NCBI RefSeq assembly: GCF_900465355.1
Contig: NZ_LS483254.1
Span: 248,001 to 312,000 of the forward strand
Source: Candidatus Bipolaricaulis anaerobius
GTDB lineage: Bacteria; Bipolaricaulota; Bipolaricaulia; Bipolaricaulales; Bipolaricaulaceae
Direction of reading: 5' to 3'
Length of the DNA stretch: 64,000 bases
Positions 51,098-59,773 of the stretch are shown piece after piece (the first letter of the stretch is position 1; every line of letters starts with the position of its first letter). The position numbers and the translations under genes were made by a program. The notes below the pieces were generated by a model. It was not told the DNA's origin. It did no database searches and saw only the letters and a program-made list of their open reading frames with translations.

Positions 51098-52287
51098 CTC
51101 GATAGGAAGAGGTCCCGGAACGCAGCGAGGACGGCCCGGTGGCGGCCGGGGATGAGGACGTGGTGGTTCCCGAGGGGCTCGCGGAGGAGGCGTGCGAGGG
51201 CCCCTTTGGGCATCTTGAAGGCGACTTGGGTCCGGCAGAGGTCCTCCCGATCTGGGTGCTCGGGGAGGACGGACCCCTCGACGAAGAACCCCTCCTCCAA
51301 CCCCTTCCCCCCGAACCGGACGAGGGTGTAGGGGCCAGGGCGAACCCGCCCCGCCACGGCGAGGCCGAGCCCCGACTCGAAGTGGGTCCGCAGGCGGTAG
51401 GAGGCGACGAGGGAGAGGGGCACCGTGCAGTGGGCGAGGATGAGCCGTTCCCTCTTGAGGTCGAGGTCGGCGGGGTTGGCGAGGAACCCCGGGCTGCCGG
51501 TCAGCTCCTGCGCGACGATCAGCGCCAGCAGTGCCGGCAGGTCCCCTTCGCACCCTCCCGGGATCCCGGCATCGGACAGGCACGCCAGGGCCCAGCACGC
51601 GGTCATCCGGTGGGGGAGGAGCCCGAAGCAGGCGATGGTCAGGGCGTCCAACCCTTCCTCCTCGACCAGCTGTGCCAGGGCAGCGTGGACACGGCTCGCC
51701 ATCGTTCGCTCCCCCTCCCCGATCCCCTCTCCGTTTCCTCCGATCGGGGTTGCCCCCTCCCGCGGGAGGCGGGCGAGGACGGCATCGAGCGGGAATGGAC
51801 GCACGGTCCACCCGAGCTTCCCCGCGAGCGCGTCCGGGCTCGGTGAGCTGGCCACGAGCCATGGAGAGGGGTCCCCGATCAGCCCCACCACCTTCCCCCT
51901 CAGGTTCCGGGCGAGGGCCACCGCTTGCCCCAGGACGGGGAGGGCTACCTCCTCTGCCCCGAGGTGAGAAAGCCACACTGGGCGGTGGTCCTGACGTAGG
52001 CGGGCCGCGATCTCGAGCGCTGCGGGGAGGGAGTTGTGGCCGGGGTGCGTGAGGAGGACGATCGGTCCCCGCGCCCGGTCAGCGAACGCGAGGGCCTTCC
52101 TCTCCGTTCCCCCGGTGAGGATGAGGAGGAAGTGGGCCGGCTCGGCCGCGATCGCCTCCTCCTCCACCGCGACCAGCTCCACGTTCGCCCGCTCCCGAAA
52201 CGCCTCGACAACGGGACGCACCAGGTCCTCCCCCGCGCCGTGAAGGCCCGAGGCGAGCGGAAGCACCGGCACTCGAATCTCAGCCAT
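51094..52287 (-). CDS. L-fucose/L-arabinose isomerase-like protein
   Basis: The 397-residue protein resembles the FucI/AraA fold: an N-terminal Rossmann-like part (FLLILTGGTERKALAFAD, LLTHPGHNSLPAALEI), a middle part with LTIACFGLLPHRMTACWALACLSDAG (partly shown) and GCEGDLPALLALIV, and a C-terminal GNHHVLIPGRHRAVL. Conserved CEGD and terminal His match metal and substrate residues of the isomerase family. The natural substrate is unknown. It overlaps rbfA by eight bases and converges on the secreted-protein gene with a four-base overlap. Confidence 0.75.
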   Translation of the reverse strand: MAEIRVPVLPLASGLHGAGEDLVRPVVEAFRERANVELVAVEEEAIAAEPAHFLLILTGGTERKALAFADRARGPIVLLTHPGHNSLPAALEIAARLRQDHRPVWLSHLGAEEVALPVLGQAVALARNLRGKVVGLIGDPSPWLVASSPSPDALAGKLGWTVRPFPLDAVLARLPREGATPIGGNGEGIGEGERTMASRVHAALAQLVEEEGLDALTIACFGLLPHRMTACWALACLSDAGIPGGCEGDLPALLALIVAQELTGSPGFLANPADLDLKRERLILAHCTVPLSLVASYRLRTHFESGLGLAVAGRVRPGPYTLVRFGGKGLEEGFFVEGSVLPEHPDREDLCRTQVAFKMPKGALARLLREPLGNHHVLIPGRHRAVLAAFRDLFLSS

Positions 52288-52618
52288 CGTTCTCTCCTCT
52301 CATCGGCACGGTGTAGCCGAGCGGGTTTGCGAGCACGAACGTGAGCTTGGGGATCCGGCGCACGGAGAGGCGGCGGGCGAGCCGGGCCCGGATGAACGCG
52401 CGGTCGTGGGCCAGGGCAGCACGGGCTTTCTCCTGATCCGCGGCCCCCCCCTGGAGGGCCACCGCCACCACCGCCTCCTCCCCATCCGGGGAGAGCCGCA
52501 CCCCCATCACGGTGGGCAACGCGACGCGGAGGGCGGGGTCCTTGACCTCGAACTCGAGGATCGCGGCGACCTCGTGGGCGATCGTGGCCACGAGCCGGGA
52601 GCGGTTGTGAGTGGACAT
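52280..52618 (-). CDS. rbfA: Ribosome-binding factor A
   Basis: The 112-residue KH-type protein matures the 30S subunit by binding near helix 1 of 16S rRNA. NRSRLVATIAHEVAAIL, LPTVMGVRLSPDGEEAVVAV and RLSVRRIPKLTFVLANP follow the family pattern. The ATG at 52618 shares a base with the DUF503 stop (TGATG). infB-DUF503-rbfA is a common order. Confidence 0.9.
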   Translation of the reverse strand: MSTHNRSRLVATIAHEVAAILEFEVKDPALRVALPTVMGVRLSPDGEEAVVAVALQGGAADQEKARAALAHDRAFIRARLARRLSVRRIPKLTFVLANPLGYTVPMRGENDG

Positions 52619-52899
52619 CACAGGATGGAGAGGTTGTGCCCCTCGATGTAGTAGTCCCGGCTTCCCTGGAGCGTGTCGAGGAGCTTCATCAGCACCTCAT
52701 CGGTGTGCCGGCGAGCGTTGGAGAGGCAAGCGAACCCGAGGACCGCGCTTTTGGGATCGTCCAAGCTATCCAGTTCCGCTGCTGACACGTTGAATTCCCG
52801 CCTCGCTCGGGCGAGGACCGGTGCCACCACCGACCGCTTCTCCTTTAGGGTCCGCGGACCGGGGAGCCTCAGCCGCACCTGAAGCACGCCCACGGGCAT
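52618..52899 (-). CDS. DUF503 family protein (YlxP-like)
   Basis: The 93-residue protein matches DUF503: VGVLQVRLRLPGPRTLKEKR at the start, then VLARARREFNVSAAELDSLD and FACLSNARRHTDEVLMKLL. Function unknown; it is commonly between infB and rbfA and is thought to relate to ribosome assembly. The ATG lies four bases after the infB stop. Confidence 0.9.
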   Translation of the reverse strand: MPVGVLQVRLRLPGPRTLKEKRSVVAPVLARARREFNVSAAELDSLDDPKSAVLGFACLSNARRHTDEVLMKLLDTLQGSRDYYIEGHNLSIL

Positions 52900-52903
52900 C
52901 GCT

Positions 52904-54625
52904 CTAGACCAGGACCTCCTCGACGGTGTAGATCTCGAGGGTGTCCCCGGGACGAACATCGTTCCAGTCGCGAATGCGGATCCCGCACTCCCGGCCCGCC
53001 TGCACCTCGCGCACATCGTCGGTGAACCGCTTGAGGGATGCGATCTCTCCCACGAACACCTCTTCCCCGTTGCGGAACGCCTTGACCCTCCCCCCCCGCA
53101 CGACGCGCCCCGCGCGGACGGAGCATCCCGCGACCCGGCCCACGCCTTCGATGTCGAACGTCTGGAGGACCTCGGCCTCGCCCACCTTGACCTCGCGGTA
53201 CTCGGGCCCCAGCAGCCGGCGCAGGGCCCGTCCCACGTCCTGGGTGAGGTCGTAGATGATGTCGTAGGTCCGCACGGGGATGTTCCGCTGCTCGGCCAGC
53301 CGCGCCGCCTTGCCATCCACCCGCACCGCAAACCCGACGACTAGGGGCTGGCCTTCCTCCTCCGCCGCGGCGAGAAGGACGTCGGACTCCGTGATCGGCC
53401 CCACGCCGGCGTGGAGGAGCTCGAGCTCCACCCCATCGGCCTTGAGCGTTCCCAGCTCGTGCTTGGCCGCATCGAGGGCGCCTGTGCTCGCCGCCTTGAG
53501 CACCACGACGAGCTTCTTCGTCTGGGCGATCTGGATGAGCTCCTCGAACGTCTTGGGGGCCCGCACTGCCCGCCGCTCTTCCATACTGGCCCGCGCCCTC
53601 TCTGCTGCGATGCGGCGGGCCTCGTTGGGGTTCTCGATCCGCTCGACCGCCTCCCCTGCTGGGGGGACCCCATCCAAGCCGAGGATCTGGACCGGCGTTC
53701 CTGGGCCAGCGGCGGCAACGCGCGCGCCCCGGTGGTCGAGGAGGGCCCGCACCCGGCCCCACGTGCTCCCCGCCACGAGCACGTCCCGCTCCCGGAGGGT
53801 CCCGTTCTTCACCACAACCGTCGCGAGCGGTCCCCGGGTTGGGTCGAGGTTCGACTCGATGATCGTCGCCTCAAGCTTCCCCTCCGGATCCCCGTAGATC
53901 CCCTCCATGTCCGCTACGAGGAGGATCATCTCCAGAAGCTCATCCACCCCCTGCCCGGTGAGGGCGGAGACGGGGACCGTGACCGTCGTCCCCCCCCACT
54001 CCTCCGGGGTGTATCCGAGCTTGGCGAGGTCCTGGAGGACGCGGTCCTTGTTCGCACCGGGCTTATCCATCTTATTGATGGCGACGATCATCGGCACGCC
54101 GGCTGCCTTGATGTGGTCCACCGCCTCCAGGGTCTGGGCCATCACCCCGTCATCGGCCGCCACAACGAGGATGGCGATGTCCGTGACCTGCGCCCCGCGG
54201 GCCCGCATCGCCGTGAACGCGCGGTGGCCGGGGGTGTCGATGAACGTGATGAGGCGTTCGTGGACGGACACCTGGTAGGCCCCGATGGACTGCGTGATCC
54301 CACCCGCTTCCCCTTCCGCGACGTGGGCCTTGCGGATCGCGTCGAGAAGGGTCGTCTTCCCGTGATCGATGTGGCCCAGCACGGCCACGACGGGTGGGCG
54401 GGGCGTCCCGCGCGGCTTCGGAGGGGCCTTCGCTTCTGCGGGAGCTTCGCTGGGGGTGGGAGGGACCCGCTCCCGGAAGAACTCGCGGATGAGGTCCGCC
54501 TCCTCGTCGGTCACCGTGCTCACCGCTCTCAGTCCGGGCATCCCCAATGCGACGAGGGCCTCCAAGAGGTCCTTGGAAGGGATCCCGAGGTCACGGGCGA
54601 TCTCGTACACGCGCTTCTTGGTCAA
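52904..54625 (-). CDS. infB: Translation initiation factor IF-2 (short form)
   Basis: The 573-residue GTPase delivers initiator tRNA to the 30S subunit. An N-terminal IF2N domain ([20 protein letters not shown]) and a short Pro/Ala linker lead to the G domain from about 75 with [24 protein letters not shown] and NKMDKP. Domains II to IV follow and end [13 protein letters not shown]. The long N-terminal extension of enterobacterial IF-2 is missing. The start is TTG at 54625, with AGGAGGAGC just upstream and overlapping the rnhB-frame stop as TTGA. Confidence 0.95.
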   Translation of the reverse strand: MTKKRVYEIARDLGIPSKDLLEALVALGMPGLRAVSTVTDEEADLIREFFRERVPPTPSEAPAEAKAPPKPRGTPRPPVVAVLGHIDHGKTTLLDAIRKAHVAEGEAGGITQSIGAYQVSVHERLITFIDTPGHRAFTAMRARGAQVTDIAILVVAADDGVMAQTLEAVDHIKAAGVPMIVAINKMDKPGANKDRVLQDLAKLGYTPEEWGGTTVTVPVSALTGQGVDELLEMILLVADMEGIYGDPEGKLEATIIESNLDPTRGPLATVVVKNGTLRERDVLVAGSTWGRVRALLDHRGARVAAAGPGTPVQILGLDGVPPAGEAVERIENPNEARRIAAERARASMEERRAVRAPKTFEELIQIAQTKKLVVVLKAASTGALDAAKHELGTLKADGVELELLHAGVGPITESDVLLAAAEEEGQPLVVGFAVRVDGKAARLAEQRNIPVRTYDIIYDLTQDVGRALRRLLGPEYREVKVGEAEVLQTFDIEGVGRVAGCSVRAGRVVRGGRVKAFRNGEEVFVGEIASLKRFTDDVREVQAGRECGIRIRDWNDVRPGDTLEIYTVEEVLV

Positions 54626-55488
54626 GCTCCTCCTCTGCCGGGCGTCACGCCGGCGTCAGCCGGTGCCGTCCCTTGCTCCTTCGCCGGGCGAGCACGGCCC
54701 GTCCGGCCGGTGTCCGCCTGCGGGCCAGGAACCCGTGGACGCGGTACCGGCGCCGACGATGGGGTTGGTAGGTGCGCTTGGGCATGAGTCCCTCCTTCTC
54801 GTCCTCTCACCGCAATTTCGCCCATTCTCCCTTGGATTCGGCTGGGGTGCAACGTGGGTTGTGGCGAAAGGAGGACCTGGACACCTCGCCACCGGGTGCG
54901 GCAGATCGGAGGGAGGGTCCCCGCATCGGCCAGCCACGAGGCGAGGTACCGCTGGACCTTGGCCTCCCCGGGGTAGCCCCACCCGAAGTCCCCGAACTGG
55001 CGGCGCAGGGCGACCACGTACCCATCCCGCACCACCTTCGCCAGGAGCGAGGCCGCCGCGACGGCCGGATGGTCGCGGTCCGCCTTGGGGACCACCGAGA
55101 TTCCCTCCGGGGGGAGCCCCGACCGGGCGGAGAGGGAATCCCTGAACTTGGGGATGGCCCGCGGCCCGACCGGGGTATCCATCACGATCCGGTCCGGGGA
55201 GAGGGCGGACGCGATCCGCAGGGCTGCGTCTCGTTCGAGGGAGGTGAGGTTCTCCTGGTTCACCGCTGCGGCCGGGACGACGACCGCCCTTGCCCGGACC
55301 CCCGACCGCGCGATCGCCCGCACCAAAGCGCACCTCTCCCCGCGCGGGACGCGCTTGGAGTCGCGCGCTCCCAGCTCCCATAGTCCTAGGAGGTCCTCCT
55401 CCGCGACGCACACTCCCGCTACGACGAGGGGCCCGAGCACCGCCCCCCGCCCCGCTTCATCGATCCCGAGGACCTTCCCCACCCTCAC
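54622..55488 (-). CDS. rnhB: Ribonuclease HII with read-through C-terminal extension
   Basis: The enzyme removes RNA from RNA-DNA hybrids. Active-site residues are seen in [30 protein letters not shown] and [20 protein letters not shown]. Family similarity ends near VQVLLSPQ, at about base 54858. The frame then stays open for some 79 codons, across all of rpmH, and stops at the infB start as TTGA. The nominal 288 residues compare with about 200 in the family, so the extension may be real or a chance lack of stops. The GTG at 55488 overlaps the rhomboid stop as GTGA. Confidence 0.85.
   Translation of the reverse strand: MRVGKVLGIDEAGRGAVLGPLVVAGVCVAEEDLLGLWELGARDSKRVPRGERCALVRAIARSGVRARAVVVPAAAVNQENLTSLERDAALRIASALSPDRIVMDTPVGPRAIPKFRDSLSARSGLPPEGISVVPKADRDHPAVAAASLLAKVVRDGYVVALRRQFGDFGWGYPGEAKVQRYLASWLADAGTLPPICRTRWRGVQVLLSPQPTLHPSRIQGRMGEIAVRGREGGTHAQAHLPTPSSAPVPRPRVPGPQADTGRTGRARPAKEQGTAPADAGVTPGRGGA
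54645..54785 (-). CDS. rpmH: 50S ribosomal protein L34
   Basis: The 46-residue basic protein [18 protein letters not shown]... with GFLARRRTP and [17 protein letters not shown] is a complete L34. AAGGAGGG precedes the ATG at 54785. Normally rpmH is followed by rnpA and lies near the origin; here infB follows, 19 bases after the stop. The whole gene lies inside the extended open frame of rnhB, in another frame on the same strand. Confidence 0.95.
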   Translation of the reverse strand: MPKRTYQPHRRRRYRVHGFLARRRTPAGRAVLARRRSKGRHRLTPA

Positions 55489-56342
55489 CGCCAGGACTGG
55501 CGGTGGCGCTGCCACCGCCACCAGGTCACGAGGCCCGGGACCACCTCCCGCCGCTTGAAGGGAAAGACGAGGAGGGCTCCCGCGATGAACCCACCGATGT
55601 GGGCGAACCACGCTACCCCCTCCGCTCCCCCGAGGTCGGCCAGGCCCGAGAAGAGCTGGAGCAGGAACCAGAACCCGAGGAGCAGGAGCGCCGGGATCTC
55701 CATGAAATGGAGGAAGATGAACAGGGGGACCACGGTGAGCACGCGGGCCCAGGGAAACAGGACGAGGTAGGCTCCCAGCACCCCCGCGATCGCCCCTGAC
55801 GCCCCGATCATGGGGATCGTGGAGCGGGCGCTCACCGCCGCCTGCAGCACCGCCCCCCATGCCCCGGTGAGAAGATAGAAGAGGAGGAACCTCCCGCGCC
55901 CGAGAGCGGCCTCGACGTTGTCCCCGAATATCCAAAGGTAGAGCATGTTCCCCAGGAGATGGAGCCACCCTCCGTGGAGGAACATCGAGGTGAGGATCGT
56001 GACCCAAATCGGGAACGGCACCGTAGGCGCGAGGTCCGTCCCCGACCAGAGCTCCGCGGGGATGAGCCCGAACCGAATCACAAACTGATCCCGTTCCGTG
56101 ACGGGGTAGAGGCAGCCCCGCCCGTACCGGCGGTACATGACGGGATCGAGCCCCGGGGCGGACTGCCCGAACGTGGTCTCCCATTCGCAGCGATCGAGGA
56201 ACACGAGCCAGCTATCCGAGTAGCTCAGGGTGTAGAGGAACGCGGCCACGTTGAGGACGATGAGGGCGATCGTGACGTAGGGCACGACCCCACTCGGCTG
56301 ACCATCGCGCACCGGGATCATCTTGGGCTCCTTGAGTTCCAT
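55485..56342 (-). CDS. Rhomboid-family intramembrane serine protease
   Basis: The 285-residue protein has about six to seven helices, the catalytic Ser in IGASGAIAGVLGAYL and His in FAHIGGFIAGALL, and the HGGWLHLLGNMLYLWIFGD loop between helices. An insertion of about 60 residues (35-95) with two Cys lies between helices 1 and 2. It cleaves transmembrane substrates, which are unknown here. ATG 56342 is used; an ATG seven codons later is possible. Confidence 0.9.
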   Translation of the reverse strand: MELKEPKMIPVRDGQPSGVVPYVTIALIVLNVAAFLYTLSYSDSWLVFLDRCEWETTFGQSAPGLDPVMYRRYGRGCLYPVTERDQFVIRFGLIPAELWSGTDLAPTVPFPIWVTILTSMFLHGGWLHLLGNMLYLWIFGDNVEAALGRGRFLLFYLLTGAWGAVLQAAVSARSTIPMIGASGAIAGVLGAYLVLFPWARVLTVVPLFIFLHFMEIPALLLLGFWFLLQLFSGLADLGGAEGVAWFAHIGGFIAGALLVFPFKRREVVPGLVTWWRWQRHRQSWR

Positions 56343-56422
56343 TCTAGCGCCCGTGAAGGGGGAGAGGTAGTTGTGTCCTCGCCACCTTCCCTATACCATG
56401 GCCGGGAGAAAAGGAGGGGTCA

Positions 56423-57454
56423 GTGGAGCTTCTGCGCAAGCTGTCCGAGGCGGCCGGGGTTCCGGGCCGGGAGGAGGAAGTGCGGACGATCGTCCGCGGC
56501 GCCCTGAAGGGGCATGTGGATACGGTGGAAGTGGATCGGCTCGGGAACCTCATCGCCCACAAGAAGGGCCAGGGCCCGAAGGTGGTCGTGGCTGGCCACA
56601 TGGACGAGATCGGGTTCCTCGTGTCCCACGTGGATGAGGAGACGGGGTTCTTGCGGATTGAGCCCGTGGGAGGGTTCGATCCGCGGACCCTCATCGCGTC
56701 GCGGGTCACCGTCCACGCCAAAGGGGGGCCCCTTCTCGGCCTCATCGGCACCAAGCCGGTCCACATCCTCACCGACGAGGAGAGGAAGAAGGAGATCCGG
56801 ATCCAGGACCTGTTCGTGGACATCGGGCTCCCCGGGAAAAAGGCGGCAAAGGCAGTGCGGGTGGGGGATCCGGTGACCCTCGTTCAGTCGTTCGCCCGCG
56901 TCGGGGATCTCGTGTCGGGGAAGGCCCTCGACGACCGGGTCGGGGTGTACGTGGGGATCGAGGCCGTGCGGCTGCTGAAGAAGCACCAGGCCGATGTGTA
57001 CTTCGTGGGGACGGTCCAGGAGGAGGTCGGGCTGCGGGGAGCGCGGGCGAGCGCGTTCGCGATCAACCCCGACATCGGCGTCGCCCTCGACGTGACCCTG
57101 GCCTGCGACATGCCCGGCGTGTCCGCCCACGAGCAGGTCACGAAGCTCGGGAAGGGCGTGGCGATCAAGGTCAAGGACTCCGCCTCCATCTCCCATCCCG
57201 GTCTCGTGCGGTTCCTCGTTGAGCTCGCTGAGGAGAAGAAGATCCCGTATCAGATGGAGATCTTGCCCCGCGGAGGGACCGACGCGGGCGCGATCCAGCT
57301 GGCACGGGAAGGGGCGGCGGTGGTGACCCTGTCCGTCCCCACGCGGTACGTGCACTCCGTGGTGGAGGCCGCCCATGTGGACGATATCGAGGCTGCGATC
57401 GCCCTCCTCGCGGCATTCCTCGATGCCTGCCCTCGGGCCGACCTCGCGCTGTGA
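56423..57454 (+). CDS. M42-family metallo-aminopeptidase
   Basis: The 343-residue protein has the M42/TET peptidase features: AGHMDEIGFLV with a metal His and Asp, GKALDDRVGVYVGIEAV with the bridging Asp, TVQEEVGLRGA with Glu-Glu, ALDVTLACDMPG and PTRYVHSVVE with the last His. TET complexes degrade peptides in the cytoplasm, common in thermophiles and anaerobes. GTG 56423 has AAGGAGG upstream. A TATACC box at 56392-56397 may be its -10. Confidence 0.9.
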   Translation: MELLRKLSEAAGVPGREEEVRTIVRGALKGHVDTVEVDRLGNLIAHKKGQGPKVVVAGHMDEIGFLVSHVDEETGFLRIEPVGGFDPRTLIASRVTVHAKGGPLLGLIGTKPVHILTDEERKKEIRIQDLFVDIGLPGKKAAKAVRVGDPVTLVQSFARVGDLVSGKALDDRVGVYVGIEAVRLLKKHQADVYFVGTVQEEVGLRGARASAFAINPDIGVALDVTLACDMPGVSAHEQVTKLGKGVAIKVKDSASISHPGLVRFLVELAEEKKIPYQMEILPRGGTDAGAIQLAREGAAVVTLSVPTRYVHSVVEAAHVDDIEAAIALLAAFLDACPRADLAL

Positions 57455-57487
57455 GGGCGGGCTCGCCCGGGAACTGAGGAGGATTCG

Positions 57488-58849
57488 CTGAAGAGGATCC
57501 TGTTCCACGACGTGGACGCGATCGCGACCTTCGACCGGGACCGGCGTGAACTCCAGGGGGGGTGGCTCCTCGTCGCGGGGAACCGGATCGCCGCACTGGG
57601 GACCGGACCTGCTCCGCGGGGGCCGTTCGACGAGGTCGTCTCCGGCCGCGACCGGGTGATGATCCCAGGGCTGGTGAACACCCACCATCACCTCTACCAG
57701 ACCCTGTTTCGCGCCGTGCCGGGGGCGCAAGGTAAGAAGCTCTTCGACTGGCTTCTGTTCCTGTACGAGGTGTGGCGGGGGATCGACGAGGATGCGGTGC
57801 GTACCTCGGCGATCGTGGGGTGTATCGAGCTCCTCCTCTCCGGCTGCACCACCACCACTGACCACCTCTACCTTTTCCCCCGCGGGCGGGAGCGGCTCAC
57901 TGACCTCGAGATCGAGGCGGCGGGGGAGGTGGGGATCCGGTTCCATCCCACCCGGGGTTCGATGTCGCTCTCCCGCGACGAGGGAGGCCTTCCTCCGCCG
58001 GATGTGGTCCAGAGCGAAGAGGAGATCCTCGCTGACAGCGAACGGCTCATCGCGCAGTGGCACGACCCCTCGTTCGGGGCGATGGTGCGGATCGCCCTCG
58101 CCCCCTGCTCCCCGTTCTCCGTGACCCCGGAGCTGATGCGGGAGACGGCTGAACTGGCCCGGGAGCACGGGGTCCTCCTCCACACCCACCTCGCCGAGAC
58201 GACCGATGAGGAGGCGTTCTGCCTCTCGAAGTTCGGGATGCGGCCCGTGGACTACCTGGAGGACGTGGGCTGGCTCGCTGGCGACGCGTGGCTCGCCCAC
58301 CTCGTCCACCTCACGTCGCACGACATCCGGCGGCTGGCGCGGGCCGGGGTGGGGATGGCCCACTGTCCGAGCTCGAACATGATCCTCGGGTCGGGGATCG
58401 CCCCTGTGCCGGAGGCCCTGCGGGAGGGGATGGCGGTGGGCCTCGGCGTGGACGGGTCCGCCTCCAACGACACCTCGAACATGGTCCGCGAGGCGCGGCA
58501 GGCGATGCTCTTGGCCCGCGTGAAGCAGGGGGCGGAGGCGATGAGCGCCCGCACCGCGCTCGAACTCGCGACTCGCGGCGGGGCGCGCGTCCTCCACCGC
58601 GAGGAGGAGATCGGTTCCCTGGAAGAGGGGAAGTGCGCTGACCTCGTCCTGTTTGATCTTTCCGCGCTCGAGTTCGCCGGCGCGGCCGACCCCGTGGCGG
58701 CCCTCATCCACTGCGGGGCCCAGTACGCCGATCTTGTGATGGTGGACGGCGAGGTCCGCGTGCGGGGGGGCAGGCTTGTGGATGAACGCCTCCTCGAGTT
58801 CATCCCCCGCCAGCGCGCGCTGTCGCGGCTGCTCGTCGAAGGCCGGTGA
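57488..58849 (+). CDS. 8-oxoguanine deaminase-like amidohydrolase
   Basis: The protein (453 residues from CTG, 445 from GTG 57512) has PGLVNTHHHLYQTLFRA, HTHLAETTDEEAF, AHLVHLTSHD and GVDGSASNDTSNM with the metal ligands of the Atz/Trz amidohydrolases. PTRGSMSLSRDEGGLPP matches 8-oxoguanine deaminases. The conserved first strand ILFHDVDAIATFD begins before the first standard start; a CTG at 57488 has GAGGAGG five bases upstream and would include it. Scavenging of oxidised or unusual purines is inferred. Confidence 0.82.
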   Translation: MKRILFHDVDAIATFDRDRRELQGGWLLVAGNRIAALGTGPAPRGPFDEVVSGRDRVMIPGLVNTHHHLYQTLFRAVPGAQGKKLFDWLLFLYEVWRGIDEDAVRTSAIVGCIELLLSGCTTTTDHLYLFPRGRERLTDLEIEAAGEVGIRFHPTRGSMSLSRDEGGLPPPDVVQSEEEILADSERLIAQWHDPSFGAMVRIALAPCSPFSVTPELMRETAELAREHGVLLHTHLAETTDEEAFCLSKFGMRPVDYLEDVGWLAGDAWLAHLVHLTSHDIRRLARAGVGMAHCPSSNMILGSGIAPVPEALREGMAVGLGVDGSASNDTSNMVREARQAMLLARVKQGAEAMSARTALELATRGGARVLHREEEIGSLEEGKCADLVLFDLSALEFAGAADPVAALIHCGAQYADLVMVDGEVRVRGGRLVDERLLEFIPRQRALSRLLVEGR

Positions 58850-59127
58850 GGGTCGAGGTCCACATCTTCTTCCCGTTCCGCACGGAGATCGGTGAGGATC
58901 CGATCTCCCTCGACCTCCCTTCCGGGGCGGACGTCGCAGCGGCGGTGGCGGCGCTCGGGGAACGGTATCCCGTCTTGCGGGAGAGGATCTACGGACCCGA
59001 TGGTCGGATCGGTCGCCACGTCTTGGCCCTCGTCAACGGGACGGCGGTCCAGTTCAAACAAGGGTTCGCGACCCCACTTTCTGACGGCGCCGTTCTCACC
59101 CTCCTCCCGCCCGTGGGCGGTGGGTAA
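58846..59127 (+). CDS. MoaD/ThiS-like sulfur-carrier protein
   Basis: The 93-residue protein is a ubiquitin-fold sulfur carrier: VEVHIFFPFRTEIGED, a mid helix, HVLALVNGTAVQF and the C-terminal PPVGGG, where the Gly-Gly end is activated. It could serve molybdenum or tungsten cofactor synthesis or be a standalone carrier. No MoaE, MoeB or ThiF gene is nearby. The GTG overlaps the deaminase stop as GTGA, an unexplained pairing. Confidence 0.8.
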   Translation: MRVEVHIFFPFRTEIGEDPISLDLPSGADVAAAVAALGERYPVLRERIYGPDGRIGRHVLALVNGTAVQFKQGFATPLSDGAVLTLLPPVGGG

Positions 59128-59234
59128 CCGGGGCCGCCCTCGTCCACGTCCCTGCCATGGGTTTGAAGGAGGTGCTCCATCGCCCTCGAGGATCCTCGTT
59201 GTGCCTCCGCACTTGGGGGCAAGGAGGAACCACG

Positions 59235-59681
59235 ATGACAAGGCAGAAGAAGATCGTGCTGACGGGAGTCCTGGCACTCGTGGCCGGGCTCGCCACGGCG
59301 TTCGTGGTGCTCGGTCAGACCACGGATGTCCAGACAGCAGACGCAACGGCAACCCGACCCGACCTCTGGGCGAAGGTGGCCGCGAACCTCGGGATCACGA
59401 AGGATGCGCTCAGGGCCGCGTTCGACCAGGCGGAGATCGAGATGATCGATGCAGCGTTGGCGGCCGGGACCATCACCGAGGACCAGGCGAGAGAGATGAA
59501 GGCGAGGATCGAGACCCGGAGGGCGCTGGACGCGGTGCTCGATCAGGCAGTCGCCGATGGGAAGATCACCGAGGAGCAGCTGGACCTCCTGGGGGGGTGC
59601 GCCGGCCTTGGCCGCGCGAGAGAGGGAGGGTTCACGTCCCATGGCCGGGGAGGTGGGGGGCCGGGGCTCATGGGCCGCTAA
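59235..59681 (+). CDS. Small secreted helical protein (DUF2680-like)
   Basis: The 148-residue protein has a signal peptide (about 1-28), a helical region with AANLGITKDALRAAFDQAE and AALAAGTITEDQAREMKARI, then a repeat-like AVADGKITEEQLDLLGG, and a Gly-rich tail GRGGGGPGLMGR. The TxEQA/E helix-turn pattern is like the DUF2680/YckD group of secreted proteins of unknown role. AAGGAGG lies nine bases before the ATG at 59235. Confidence 0.65.
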   Translation: MTRQKKIVLTGVLALVAGLATAFVVLGQTTDVQTADATATRPDLWAKVAANLGITKDALRAAFDQAEIEMIDAALAAGTITEDQAREMKARIETRRALDAVLDQAVADGKITEEQLDLLGGCAGLGRAREGGFTSHGRGGGGPGLMGR

Positions 59682-59696
59682 GGAGGTCCCGTTTCC

Positions 59697-59733
59697 CCGA
59701 GCGACGGGGTGCGCCGAGCGCCCCGTCGCTCGG
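59697..59733. terminator. Hairpin terminator between convergent genes
   Basis: CCGAGCGACGGGG pairs perfectly with CCCCGTCGCTCGG (13 base pairs) around an 11-base loop. TTCTGCCTGT follows on the plus side. It separates the secreted DUF2680-like gene from the minus-strand gene at 59774 and can act both ways. Confidence 0.75.
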
Positions 59734-59773
59734 TTCTGCCTGTCCCCTCGCTGGCTGAGGTGAGAGGCCGTCG

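Noticed and set aside
54622-54860. A frameshift error near the end of rnhB
   Set aside because: The conserved active-site blocks are all in one frame up to the usual end of the family, so no frameshift is needed; the long tail is reported instead as an open question.
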